DNA from: an uncultured Oscillospiraceae bacterium
GTDB lineage: Bacteria > Bacillota > Clostridia > Oscillospirales > Acutalibacteraceae
Assembly: GCA_959601025.1 (NCBI GenBank)
Contig: CAUGOD010000002.1
Location: 62,001 to 126,000 of the forward strand
DNA: 64,000 nucleotides
Direction: 5' to 3'
Under the pieces are notes generated by a model. The model worked only from the letters and a program-made list of their open reading frames with translations. It was not told the DNA's origin and did not search any database. Positions within the stretch are counted from its first letter, which is position 1; every line of letters starts with the position of its first letter. The position numbers and the translations under genes were made by a program. Below are positions 25,558 to 36,748 of this stretch, piece after piece.

Positions 25558-28010
25558 TGATTAAATACCGCGTGAGCGAGGTTGCCAAGGATTTCGGAAA
25601 GACCACCAAGGAGGTCGTCGGCATTCTGGCCGAGTTTGACGACACCCCGAAGAAAAGCATGACCGCGCTGGAGGAAAACGAACTGGACCTGGTGTTTGAG
25701 CGTTTTACCCAGGATAACCAGGTCGAGAGCTTCGACGAGTATTTCGCCGCGGGGGAAAAAGCCCGGGAAGAGGAAGAGAAGAAAAAAAGAGAGGCGGAGG
25801 CCGCCGCCGCGGAAAAAGCGGCCGCCAAAGCAGCGGAAAAGGCCGCCGCGCAGCCTGCCGCTCCGGCAGTGGGAGGAAAGGGAGCTCCGGCGAAGGGGGG
25901 CGTTCCGGCGAAGGGAAGTGCCCTCGCGAAGGGAAGCGCCCTCGCGAAGGGAAGCGCTCCCGCGAAAGGGAACGCTCCGGCCGGCGGCCAGCCCCGTCCG
26001 AAACAGCCGGGCCAGCCGCCGCGTAAAGCGCCGGCGGAGCGGCGGATGGTTGACACCCGCACTCCCCAGGCCAACGTGGGGAACAAATACGATGAAAAGT
26101 TCGACGTGCTTGCCCAGACCTCCAGCCGTGTGCGGGGGGATGGCGGCGCGGTGAAGAAGCAGAAGCTCAACCAGCGCTCCCAGCAGTACCGCAAGCCGCA
26201 TGGCCGCCGCGAGACCGAGGCGGAGCGGCTGCGCCGTATCGCGGCGGAGCGGAAGAGCAAGCCGATCACCATTACGGTGGGCGAAACCATCACGGTGGGC
26301 GAGCTGGCGTCCCGCCTGAAGGCGACCGCCGCCGAGGTCATCAAAAAGCTGATGGGCATGGGCGTGATGGCGACCGTCAACCAGGAAGTGGACTTCGACA
26401 CCGCCTTCCTGGTCGGCGAGGAATTCCACGCCAAGGTGGAGCGGGAGATCGTGGTCACCATCGAGGAACGGATTATCGACGACAGCGAGGATACCGATGA
26501 GAACCTGAAGCCCCGCGATCCGGTCGTGGTGGTTATGGGCCATGTCGACCACGGCAAGACCTCTATCCTCGACGCGATCCGTCGCACCCAGGTGACGGCG
26601 GGCGAGGCCGGCGGCATCACCCAGCATATCGGCGCCTACCGCGTGGACGTCGACGGGCAGTCCATCACCTTCCTCGACACCCCCGGCCACGCCGCGTTTA
26701 CCTCCATGCGGGCCCGCGGCGCGCAGGTGACCGACATTGCGATCCTGGTCGTGGCGGCGGACGACGGCATCATGCCTCAGACGGTGGAGGCGATCAACCA
26801 CGCCAAGGCCGCGGGCGTGTCCATCATCGTGGCTATCAATAAAATGGATAAGCCGGAGGCCAATCCCGACCGGGTGATGCAACAGCTCACCGAATACGAG
26901 CTGGTGCCCGAAGAGTGGGGCGGCGACGTGATCTGCGTGCCGGTTTCCGCCCATACGGGAATGGGGCTTGACAAGCTGCTGGAAACGGTGCTGCTGGTCG
27001 CCGAAATGAAGGAACTGAAGGCCAATCCCGACCGCGCCGCCAAGGGTACGGTCATCGAAGCCCGCCTGGACAAGGGCCGCGGCCCGATCGCGACCGTTCT
27101 GGTGCAGAACGGCACCCTGCATACCGGCGACATACTGGTGGCCGGTATGGCCGTCGGCCGCGTCCGCGCGATGGCGGATGAAAACGGCAAAAAGGTGGAG
27201 GAAGCCGGTCCCTCCGTTCCGGTGGAGATCATGGGCTTGGACGAGGTCCCCGCTTCCGGCGACGTGTTCAACGCGGTTTCGGACGAACGGCTGGCCCGCG
27301 AGCTGGTCGAGCAGCGCAAGACCGCGGCGAAGGAGGAGCAGTTTAACCAGTACCAGAAGGTTACGCTGGATAACCTCTTCGACCAAATGCAGCAGGGCGA
27401 GATGAAGGAACTGAACATCATCGTCAAGGCCGACGTACAGGGCTCGGTCGAGGCGGTGCGCCAGTCCCTGGAAAAGCTGTCCAACGAGGAAGTCCGCGTC
27501 CGGGTCATCCACGGCGCGGTGGGCGCGGTCAGCGAGAGCGACGTGATGCTTGCCGACGCGTCCAACGCGATTATCGTCGGCTTCAACGTACGGCCGGAGC
27601 CGCTCGCCCAGGCGGCCGCCGAGACTAAAAATGTGGAAATGCGGCTGTACCGTATCATTTATGACTGCATTGAGGAGATCGAGTCCGCGATGAAGGGTAT
27701 GCTCGCCCCCAAGACCCGCGAGGTCATGCACGGCCGGGTAGAGGTTCGTCAGGTGTACCGTATCACCGGCGTCGGCGCGGTGGCCGGCTGCTATGTGGTG
27801 GACGGCAAAATCCTGCGCGGCGACCTGATTCGGGTGGTACGGGACGGCATTATCGTCGCCGACGACAAGATGTCCTCTCTCAAGCGCTTCAAGGACGACG
27901 TTAAGGAAGTCGCCCAGGGCTACGAATGCGGTATCGGGCTGGAGAAATACAACGATATCCGCGAGGGCGATATTTACGAGGCGTATATCATCGAGGAATA
28001 CCGCGACTGA
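25554..28010 (+). CDS. infB: Translation initiation factor IF-2
   Basis: 818 residues. An N-terminal IF2_N module (KYRVSEVAKDFGKTTKEVV) is followed by a charged, Ala/Lys-rich linker with a near-perfect repeat (AKGSALAKGSALAKGSAPAKGNA), then a second IF2_N module (~235-290). The GTPase domain starts near residue 325 with GHVDHGKT, DTPGHAAF and NKMDKP. Domains II, III and IV (GIGLEKYNDIREGDIYEAY at the C-terminus) complete it. It brings initiator tRNA to the 30S subunit. GAGGAAGG lies 13 bases upstream; ATG ATG at 25554/25557 leaves a one-codon ambiguity. Confidence 0.97.
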   Translation: MMIKYRVSEVAKDFGKTTKEVVGILAEFDDTPKKSMTALEENELDLVFERFTQDNQVESFDEYFAAGEKAREEEEKKKREAEAAAAEKAAAKAAEKAAAQPAAPAVGGKGAPAKGGVPAKGSALAKGSALAKGSAPAKGNAPAGGQPRPKQPGQPPRKAPAERRMVDTRTPQANVGNKYDEKFDVLAQTSSRVRGDGGAVKKQKLNQRSQQYRKPHGRRETEAERLRRIAAERKSKPITITVGETITVGELASRLKATAAEVIKKLMGMGVMATVNQEVDFDTAFLVGEEFHAKVEREIVVTIEERIIDDSEDTDENLKPRDPVVVVMGHVDHGKTSILDAIRRTQVTAGEAGGITQHIGAYRVDVDGQSITFLDTPGHAAFTSMRARGAQVTDIAILVVAADDGIMPQTVEAINHAKAAGVSIIVAINKMDKPEANPDRVMQQLTEYELVPEEWGGDVICVPVSAHTGMGLDKLLETVLLVAEMKELKANPDRAAKGTVIEARLDKGRGPIATVLVQNGTLHTGDILVAGMAVGRVRAMADENGKKVEEAGPSVPVEIMGLDEVPASGDVFNAVSDERLARELVEQRKTAAKEEQFNQYQKVTLDNLFDQMQQGEMKELNIIVKADVQGSVEAVRQSLEKLSNEEVRVRVIHGAVGAVSESDVMLADASNAIIVGFNVRPEPLAQAAAETKNVEMRLYRIIYDCIEEIESAMKGMLAPKTREVMHGRVEVRQVYRITGVGAVAGCYVVDGKILRGDLIRVVRDGIIVADDKMSSLKRFKDDVKEVAQGYECGIGLEKYNDIREGDIYEAYIIEEYRD

Positions 28011-28090
28011 CGGGCAAAGCCGCCGGGTTTTCGGAGCCTTTCCGATAAACCGGCCCCGTTCGGCGCATACTATTCCGGTCGGAAACACAG

Positions 28091-28140
28091 AGAGGGCTTT
28101 CCGTGACGTCCGTGAAAGGAAGGGGAACGGAAGGCCCTCT
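28091..28140 (+). other. Hairpin in the infB-rbfA spacer
   Basis: 14-base arms at 28091-28104 and 28127-28140 pair with one G-T position and enclose a 22-base loop. No T-run follows, so it may be an mRNA processing or stability element rather than a terminator. The 208-base spacer is otherwise empty. Confidence 0.5.
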
Positions 28141-28218
28141 TCCGCAGACGGCATCCGCCGGACGGGCCTTTTCCTCCGGCCGGAACCGTCGGGGAAAAGA
28201 AGGGAGTGAGGAAAAGCA

Positions 28219-28653
28219 ATGGCCAGTTATCGAATGGACCGCACCAGTGAGGACATTCTGCGGGAGCTGACCGCCATCCTCCGCACGGTCAAGGACCCGC
28301 GGGTGACCGCGGCGATGCTCAGCATCGTGCGGGTGGAGGTCACGAACGACATGTCCTACGCCAAGGTATATGTCAGCGCGATGGAGGGGATGGAGGCCGC
28401 GAAGGCCGCAGTCAAGGGCCTTATCAGCGCGCAGGGGTATATCCGCCATGCGCTGGGAGCGGCGCTTCATCTGCGGCATGTGCCGGAGCTGCGCTTCGTT
28501 CCGGACGACTCCATCGCCTACAGCGCGGATATCGCCCGCCGGCTGAATGCCCTGAAGGGCGCACACGGCGGCCTGGATGGAGAAGAGACCGAGGCGGTTA
28601 AGGCGGGCGAAGCGGAGGAACGCGGCGGAGAAGGCGGCAAAGGCGAAAAATGA
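28219..28653 (+). CDS. rbfA: Ribosome-binding factor A
   Basis: 144 residues. The KH-like core (first ~118 residues) has RTSEDILRELTAILRTVKDPRV, VEVTNDMSYAKVYVS and a C-terminal LRFVPDDSIAYSADIARRLN; these are family hallmarks. The last ~25 residues are a Gly/Glu/Lys-rich tail not needed in other RbfA proteins. It binds the 30S subunit during 16S rRNA 5'-end maturation. Start ATG at 28219 after GGGAGTGAGG. Confidence 0.95.
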   Translation: MASYRMDRTSEDILRELTAILRTVKDPRVTAAMLSIVRVEVTNDMSYAKVYVSAMEGMEAAKAAVKGLISAQGYIRHALGAALHLRHVPELRFVPDDSIAYSADIARRLNALKGAHGGLDGEETEAVKAGEAEERGGEGGKGEK

Positions 28654-28671
28654 GAAAGGAGGGGTCTGTGC

Positions 28672-29634
28672 ATGAGTAAGCCGGTTTCGGTTGCGGAAGC
28701 GGCGCAGCGGCTGCGGGAAGCGGACAATATCTTGATTTTAACCCATCAGTATCCGGACGGGGATACGCTGGGCTCGGGCTTTGCGCTCTGCCGCGCGCTG
28801 CAGACGCTCGGCAAGGCCGTCCGGGTGGAATGCGCCGACGATATCCCGGAAAAATACGCGTATTTGTATGAGGGGCTGGACTGTCCGGTTTTTGAACCGT
28901 CCCTTATCTGCGCGGTGGACGTGGCGGACCCCAAGCTGCTCGGGGAGCTGCAGGAGAAATATGCCGGGCGGATCGCGCTGTGCATCGACCATCACGGCTC
29001 CAATACCGAATACGCGGACGAGCTGCTCCTCCGTTCCGACTACGCCGCCGCGGCGATGCTGGTGCGCGAGGTGATCGCGGCGCTCGGAGTGGAAACGGAC
29101 CGGGCAATGGCGGAATGCCTGTATACCGGCATCGCCACCGACACCGGCTGCTTCAAATATTCCAACACCACCGCCTACACCCTGCGGATGGCGGCGGAGC
29201 TGCTGGACTGCGGCGTGAACAACGAAATGATCAACCGCACCATGTTCGACGTCAAGACTCGCGCCCGGGTGGAGCTGGAGCGGCTGGCGCTGGACAGCAT
29301 GCGCTTTTTCCTCCGCGACCGCTGCGCGGTGATGCTGATTACCAACGCAATGATCGCGGAAAGCGGCGCGAAGGAAAACGATATGGAGGGGCTGGCCCCC
29401 ATCCCCCGGCAGATCGAAGGGGTATGGGTGGGCGTTACCCTGCGGGAGAAGAAGGACGGCTCCTATAAAGTGAGCGTACGGACCGGCAACCACGCCGACG
29501 CGTCCGCCATCTGCTGCAAGCTGGGCGGAGGCGGCCATCTGCGGGCTGCCGGCTGTACGGTCGCCGGCCCCGTCGAGCGGGCGGTACAGACGGTGGTGGA
29601 CGTGGTGAGGGATACCATCGGGGACCATTGCTGA
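28672..29634 (+). CDS. nrnA: DHH-family nanoRNase / pAp phosphatase NrnA
   Basis: 320 residues. Metal-binding motifs: HQYPDGDTLGS (motif I), CAVDVADP (motif II), the DHH signature in IDHHGSN, and the C-terminal DHHA1 motif GGGGHLRAAGC. NrnA degrades 2-5 nt RNAs and dephosphorylates pAp (family knowledge). AAAGGAGGGG is ten bases before the ATG. It lies 18 bases after rbfA in the standard rbfA-nrnA-truB order of Firmicutes. Confidence 0.95.
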   Translation: MSKPVSVAEAAQRLREADNILILTHQYPDGDTLGSGFALCRALQTLGKAVRVECADDIPEKYAYLYEGLDCPVFEPSLICAVDVADPKLLGELQEKYAGRIALCIDHHGSNTEYADELLLRSDYAAAAMLVREVIAALGVETDRAMAECLYTGIATDTGCFKYSNTTAYTLRMAAELLDCGVNNEMINRTMFDVKTRARVELERLALDSMRFFLRDRCAVMLITNAMIAESGAKENDMEGLAPIPRQIEGVWVGVTLREKKDGSYKVSVRTGNHADASAICCKLGGGGHLRAAGCTVAGPVERAVQTVVDVVRDTIGDHC

Positions 29635-29689
29635 GGAGAACCGCCCGGATACATAGCGGAGAAATCCCCGGAAAGGAAGTCGATGGAAT

Positions 29690-30568
29690 ATGGACGGCAT
29701 CCTTTGTCTGGATAAGCCGGCAGAGATGACCTCCTTCGCCTGCTGCGCGGTATTCCGCCGGCTGCTGGGCACGAAAAAGATCGGCCATGCCGGCACCCTC
29801 GACCCGATGGCGACCGGCGTCCTTCCCCTGCTGGCGGGAAAGGCCACCCGCGCGCTGGAGCTGCTGCCCGACCATAATAAACGCTACACCGCCTCCCTGC
29901 GGTTTGGGCTGGTCAGCGACACGCAGGATATCTGGGGAAAAGCGGCCGAAACCGGGAAAGCGCCGCCCTCCCGCGCGGAGTTGGAGGCCGCCCTGCCCGC
30001 CTTTCGGGGAGAAATCCGTCAGGTACCGCCGATGATGTCCGCCCTGAAGAGGCACGGCGTGCGGCTGTACGACCTCGCCCGGCAGGGGATTGAGGTGGAG
30101 AGGGAAGCCCGGCCGGTCACCATCCACACCCTGACGCTGCTGGATTACGATGAGACGGCGGGAGTGGGGACGCTGGACTGCGCCTGCTCCAAAGGGACGT
30201 ATATCCGCGCTCTGTGCGCCGACCTGGGCGAGCGGCTGGGCTGCGGGGCGGTGATGACGGGCCTGCGCCGCACCGGTGCAGCCGGATACGCGCTGGCGGA
30301 CTGTGTGACGCTGGACGAGGCCCGGCGGCTGGCGGAGGAGGGCGGGCTTGCCGCCCGGCTCCTGCCGGTGGAAAGCGCCTTTATGGGCTGCGGGGCGGTG
30401 ACGGTCACCGCTCCGCAGGCCGCACGCTTCCAGAACGGCGGCGCGCTTTCGCTCGACCGGCTGCCGTCGGCGGTGAACGGCCTGACCCGCGTCCATGCCC
30501 CGGACGGAACGTTCCTGGGCCTGGGCCGTCCGGCCGACGGAGAACTGAAAATCGCCCGGCTTTTTTGA
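29690..30568 (+). CDS. truB: tRNA pseudouridine(55) synthase
   Basis: 292 residues. It forms pseudouridine 55 in the T-loop of tRNAs. The catalytic motif is HAGTLDPMATGVL (catalytic Asp in it); LDKPAEMTSF near the start and the RYTASLRFG-like strand (here NKRYTASLRFGLVSDTQD) are typical. A C-terminal PUA-like region (~residues 230-290) is present but short. GAAAGGA precedes the ATG with 13 bases of spacing. A moderately AT-rich 150-base spacer separates it from ribF. Confidence 0.95.
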   Translation: MDGILCLDKPAEMTSFACCAVFRRLLGTKKIGHAGTLDPMATGVLPLLAGKATRALELLPDHNKRYTASLRFGLVSDTQDIWGKAAETGKAPPSRAELEAALPAFRGEIRQVPPMMSALKRHGVRLYDLARQGIEVEREARPVTIHTLTLLDYDETAGVGTLDCACSKGTYIRALCADLGERLGCGAVMTGLRRTGAAGYALADCVTLDEARRLAEEGGLAARLLPVESAFMGCGAVTVTAPQAARFQNGGALSLDRLPSAVNGLTRVHAPDGTFLGLGRPADGELKIARLF

Positions 30569-30720
30569 TAAATAGATGAACTGAAAGTTGATTTTTCTAT
30601 AGTATTACATTTTGTATATTCGGTTTCCGTGCTCTGTTGGCTTCGGAGGGGAAACGGCGGAGCTGGAAAGAATCCAAAAGGGCCGGAAAGAGCCAGGAAG
30701 CGGGGAAAGGAAGAGCCTGC

Positions 30721-32385
30721 ATGCTGAAAACCATCATCTGGGACGGAAAAACGCCGATGCCGGAGGACATCCCCCGGCCGGGACAGACGGATGAAAACAT
30801 CGCCGGTCCGAAATTCCGGGCGGTTGCGCTCGGGATTTTCGACGGGGTTCATCTCGGCCACCGGGCGGTGATTTCCCGCGCCACGGGGATGGAGCTGCCG
30901 GATGGGACCCGCGCCACGGCGGCGGTGTTCACTTTTGTCCAGCCTCCCTGGGCGCTGCCCAAGGACAGCGGCTGCGAGCTGATTACCGACGGCCAGAAGG
31001 CAGCCGTGCTGGAAAGCCTGGGTGTGGAAGAACTGATTCAGGCCGATTTTGAAACGGTGCGGAACCTGTCTCCGCAGGCGTTTGTGGAAGACTTCCTTCA
31101 CGCCGTCCTGCACGCCCGGCGGGTCTGCTGCGGCTTCAACTACCATTTCGGCAAGGGCGGAGCGGGGGGCGCCGCCGCGCTGCGGGCGCTCTGTGAGCCG
31201 CTCGGGATCGAGGTGGAGGTCGTCCCGCCCGTATTGGTGGACGGGGAGCCGGTCAGCGCCAGCCGCATCCGCCGCGCCATCGAGGCCGGGGAAGTGGAGG
31301 AAGCCGCCCGCCTGCTGGGACGGCCCTTTACGCTGGATTTCCCGGTGGTCGGCGGGCAGAAGCTGGGGAGGCTGCTCGGCACACCCACCATCAACCAGCC
31401 CCTGCCGCCGCATTTTGTCCGCCCCCGCTTTGGGGTATACGCCGTCAGCGTGGAGGCGGACGGACGGGTCAGCCATGGCGTGACCAACATTGGGGTGCGG
31501 CCCACCGTCGGTTCGGAGGGGCCGCTGGCGGAAACCTGGATTGCCGATTTTCAAGGCGATCTCTACGGCCGGAACGTGCCGGTCACGCTGGTGAAATTCC
31601 TCCGCTCCGAGCAGAAGTTTGACTCGGTGGAAGCGCTGCAAAGACAGATTCTGCTGGACGGGAAGGCGGCCCGTCGGGCCGTCCTGGGGGATGAGGGGGC
31701 CAGGGACGGCGGAATCCGTGCGGTGCTTTTCGATTTTGACGATACCCTGCAGGATCGGGCCGCCGCCTTTTTGCAGTACTGCGACTTCTTTTTTGACAAA
31801 TATTTTCCCAATCTGCCGTCCGCGGAACGGGAACGCCGCTCGCAGGAGATGCTTCGCCGGAACAACCGCGGATATGTGAATTATATTGATTACTTCCTAT
31901 CTCTTTTTGAGGATTGGGAATGGAAGGACGCGCCGCCGGTTGGGGATATTTACCGGGAATTCCAGTTCCGTTTCTCCGATTATGTTTCCCTTCTTCCGGA
32001 TGCGGAGCCGGTTCTGCGGGAACTGCGGCGACGGGGATTCCGGGTGGGGATCATTACCAACGGCCCCTCCCTGCTCCAAAACCGGAAGCTGGACGTCAGC
32101 GGGCTGCGGCCGCTGCTGGATATCGCTGTGGTTTCGGGGGACGAGACGGCGCCCGGCGGGCGCTGTGTGCATAAGCCCGATCCGGAAATATTCCGGCGAG
32201 CCGCGGCCCGGCTGGGGGTGGCCTGCGCTGCCTGCCTGTATGTGGGGGATCATCCGGTCAACGATGTCGAGGGTTCGCGCGCGGCGGGGATGCATCCGGT
32301 ATATATTAACGCCTTTGGGGCGGACGACCATCCGGAAAACGTGCCGGAGATCACCAGCCTGACCGAGCTGCTGGAGCTGGTGTGA
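30721..32385 (+). CDS. ribF: Bifunctional FAD synthetase/riboflavin kinase fused to a HAD phosphatase
   Basis: 554 residues, against ~310 for ordinary RibF. Residues ~30-185 are the FMN adenylyltransferase domain (GIFDGVHLGHRAV; SASRIRRAIEAGEVEEA). Residues ~190-320 are the riboflavin kinase domain, with GTPTINQPLP in place of the usual GFPTAN-type motif, then RFGVYAVSV and GVTNIGVRPTVG. Residues ~335-554 are a complete HAD subfamily IA phosphatase: motif I VLFDFDDTLQD, motif II IITNGPSLLQNRKL, motif III Lys in VHKPDPEIF and motif IV YVGDHPVNDVEG. The reading frame is uninterrupted. HAD enzymes can dephosphorylate FMN or the ribityl-pyrimidine intermediate of riboflavin synthesis, so a flavin-pathway role is attractive but inferred. 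GGAAAGGAAG supports the ATG at 30721. Confidence 0.93.
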   Translation: MLKTIIWDGKTPMPEDIPRPGQTDENIAGPKFRAVALGIFDGVHLGHRAVISRATGMELPDGTRATAAVFTFVQPPWALPKDSGCELITDGQKAAVLESLGVEELIQADFETVRNLSPQAFVEDFLHAVLHARRVCCGFNYHFGKGGAGGAAALRALCEPLGIEVEVVPPVLVDGEPVSASRIRRAIEAGEVEEAARLLGRPFTLDFPVVGGQKLGRLLGTPTINQPLPPHFVRPRFGVYAVSVEADGRVSHGVTNIGVRPTVGSEGPLAETWIADFQGDLYGRNVPVTLVKFLRSEQKFDSVEALQRQILLDGKAARRAVLGDEGARDGGIRAVLFDFDDTLQDRAAAFLQYCDFFFDKYFPNLPSAERERRSQEMLRRNNRGYVNYIDYFLSLFEDWEWKDAPPVGDIYREFQFRFSDYVSLLPDAEPVLRELRRRGFRVGIITNGPSLLQNRKLDVSGLRPLLDIAVVSGDETAPGGRCVHKPDPEIFRRAAARLGVACAACLYVGDHPVNDVEGSRAAGMHPVYINAFGADDHPENVPEITSLTELLELV

Positions 32386-32499
32386 AAACGGCGGTGTGGA
32401 ATCCCTGTTCTTTGTAATCCCGCCGCCGCATACGATAGGAACGGATTCCGGTTAAGACGAAGGCGGCGAACAGCGGCAGGATCGCATTACGACAGGCGG

Positions 32500-33252
32500 G
32501 TGATTCGATTGAAGCAAGAAAAACAGGCAGGGCGGGAGATACCGGAGAACGCTTCCTGGATTCGACGGGTGACAGCCAGGCGGTTTGGAAAATTCCTTCT
32601 GGGAACGGTGCTGGCCTACCTCGTTTCCTGTTTGGTGATCGGCGGGTATGTGCTGCTTTCGGGCGGCCCGGTTGTGCGGGGGTTGGGCGGTCTCGCCGCC
32701 GCGCTCTTTTTGCTGGCCTTTCCCCTGATCCGCTGGATAGGTCGCCTGGAAATCGCGCCGCTGATGGACGCGGTATTGATTATTTTTATCTTTCTCGCCT
32801 TCAACCTCGGCGTGGCGCTTGGGCTGTACAGCTACGTCTGGTGGTATGATCTGGCGGTCCATTGCCTGAGCGGGGCGGTGTTTGCTCTGGTGGGTCTCTG
32901 CCTGTACTGGATGACGCGGGACGACAAGTGGGCGGCAATCGGGAAAGATGCGCTTTCCGCCGCCAGCTACGCCTTTTTCTTCTCCGGCTTTGTGGCGGTG
33001 TTGTGGGAGATTTTTGAGTTTGTCGCCGATCTCCTCACCGGGAACGATTCCCAGAACGTCGCTGCGACCGGGGTAGCGGATACCATGGAGGACATGATGA
33101 TCTGCCTCGCGGGCGGACTGTTCATGGCGGCGGTGATCTGGCTGCATCTGAGGGGGCGGCGCTCCTTCCTGATGCGACCGGCGGAGGAGTTTTATCGCGC
33201 GAATTATGGAGAGAGTGAAAAAGGCCGGGAAGAACTGAAGAAAGGAAAATGA
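32500..33252 (+). CDS. YjdF/DUF2238-like integral membrane protein
   Basis: 250 residues with six to seven predicted helices. A cytoplasmic basic N-terminus of ~30 residues precedes the first helix. The pair YDLAVHCLSGAVFAL and VLWEIFEFVADLLTG...DTMEDMM resembles the conserved His and Glu/Asp membrane motifs of YjdF-like proteins, whose function is unknown. It starts at GTG 32500 (weak SD); a TTG at 32509 is an alternative. It lies 114 bases after ribF-HAD and could be read through from that operon. A short hairpin (33252-33273) overlaps its end. Confidence 0.65.
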   Translation: MIRLKQEKQAGREIPENASWIRRVTARRFGKFLLGTVLAYLVSCLVIGGYVLLSGGPVVRGLGGLAAALFLLAFPLIRWIGRLEIAPLMDAVLIIFIFLAFNLGVALGLYSYVWWYDLAVHCLSGAVFALVGLCLYWMTRDDKWAAIGKDALSAASYAFFFSGFVAVLWEIFEFVADLLTGNDSQNVAATGVADTMEDMMICLAGGLFMAAVIWLHLRGRRSFLMRPAEEFYRANYGESEKGREELKKGK

Positions 33253-33361
33253 ACCGGAAAAGCCCTTCCGGTTGGTCGGATCGGGGGGATGTAGGAATAA
33301 AAAAAGAGCCTGCGGGCCATGTTGAAAAGCTCCAGTAAAAACGGACAAGAGAAAAAAGAGG

Positions 33362-33519
33362 CCTCCTATTGTAGAATAGAAACCACAATAGGAGGTTTTG
33401 CTATGCACAGACAAAAAGGGACGCCGAATATACCTCAAGCAATAAAGGATGAGATTGTAAAGAAGCACGAAAACGGATATTTCCAAAATCACTATGTTCC
33501 GGGGCAAGCCCCATTTTGA
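33362..33519 (+). mobile_element. Transposase gene remnant with RBS-sequestering hairpin
   Basis: An inverted repeat (CCTCCTATTGT 33362-33372, ACAATAGGAGG 33385-33395) precedes a 38-codon frame starting ATG at 33403. The encoded HRQKGTPNIPQAIKDEIVKK looks like the first helix of an IS transposase helix-turn-helix domain; the frame then stops at 33519 with unrelated residues. The GGAGG SD lies in the right arm of the hairpin, so it can be hidden in read-through transcripts, as in several insertion sequences. The region is lower in GC than its neighbours. The IS family cannot be fixed. The rest of the 466-base spacer (33253-33718) holds no other gene. Confidence 0.5.
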
Positions 33520-33621
33520 TTTTCGGGGCAAACGCCGTTATCATTCCGCCTTCCTGAAAAAATTGAACAAAATCGCCGTTTTATTCAAAAAATCCGCTGT
33601 TTGCAAGGCTTTCGGCGTAAA

Positions 33622-33658
33622 AAAAGACCTTGCAAGGATTTTCCCTGCAAGGTCTTTT
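33622..33658. terminator. Bidirectional terminator downstream of ppdK
   Basis: A 13-bp stem (33622-33634 with 33646-33658) over an 11-base loop has an A-run on the left and TTTT on the right, so it can work in both directions. It ends the ppdK message on the minus strand. Confidence 0.85.
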
Positions 33659-33718
33659 GGTTATTCGCTTTGCCTCAGGTTTTCCAAATCGGATTTGCCC
33701 TAAATCAAAAAGGATTGA

Positions 33719-36352
<2,634 letters not shown>

Positions 36353-36441
36353 CTGCAAATCTACCTCCTAATATTTGTGACTACATGCTGCAATCCCACG
36401 TGATTGCCGGTTCTGCGTCTATTTTCGCAGAAGCATCTTAT

Positions 36442-36470
36442 ATTATAACAAAACTTCCCTGTGTTTTCCA
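36442..36470 (-). promoter_or_regulatory. Promoter of ppdK
   Basis: On the minus strand: TGGAAA (36465-36470), 17 bases, TATAAT (36442-36447), with TG one base upstream of the -10 (extended form). It lies about 90 bases before the ppdK start. Confidence 0.7.
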
Positions 36471-36560
36471 TAAAAAATTTTTTCAGCGGGAGAAATTTAC
36501 CCTTTATACAGAGAAGAAGCCCGGAAATCGGGTTTGTATGGCATTTATTCGCAAAAGCTC

Positions 36561-36589
36561 TTGAAATGAGGGAAGAAGTTTGACATAAT
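36561..36589 (+). promoter_or_regulatory. Promoter of prs
   Basis: TTGAAA (36561-36566), 17 bases, CATAAT (36584-36589). A second -35-like TTGACA occurs inside the spacer (36580-36585) without a matching -10. The leader to prs is about 150 bases and shows no recognised riboswitch. Confidence 0.65.
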
Positions 36590-36748
36590 AGGCTATAAGG
36601 AAAAGTAGCGCCTTTCCATGTGCGCGCGGTTTCGGCTGATTTTCGGGAGCCGTGGGGGCCGGGAAGCTGTGGAAGCGCATAAACGGTTGAGACGTTCCGG
36701 GAGAGGCTGCGCCGCCGATCCCGGATAAGGAAGGCAAGGAGGAATCGG

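Noticed and set aside
25149..28154. Long minus-strand open frame (about 1000 codons) opposite infB
   Set aside because: It is antisense to a clearly real gene. GC-rich codon use keeps the opposite frame open; the translation is His/Arg/Gln-rich without domains.
30569..30720. FMN riboswitch before ribF-HAD
   Set aside because: The spacer lacks the conserved RFN segments and is only an AT-rich stretch; a weak promoter there is possible but unsupported.
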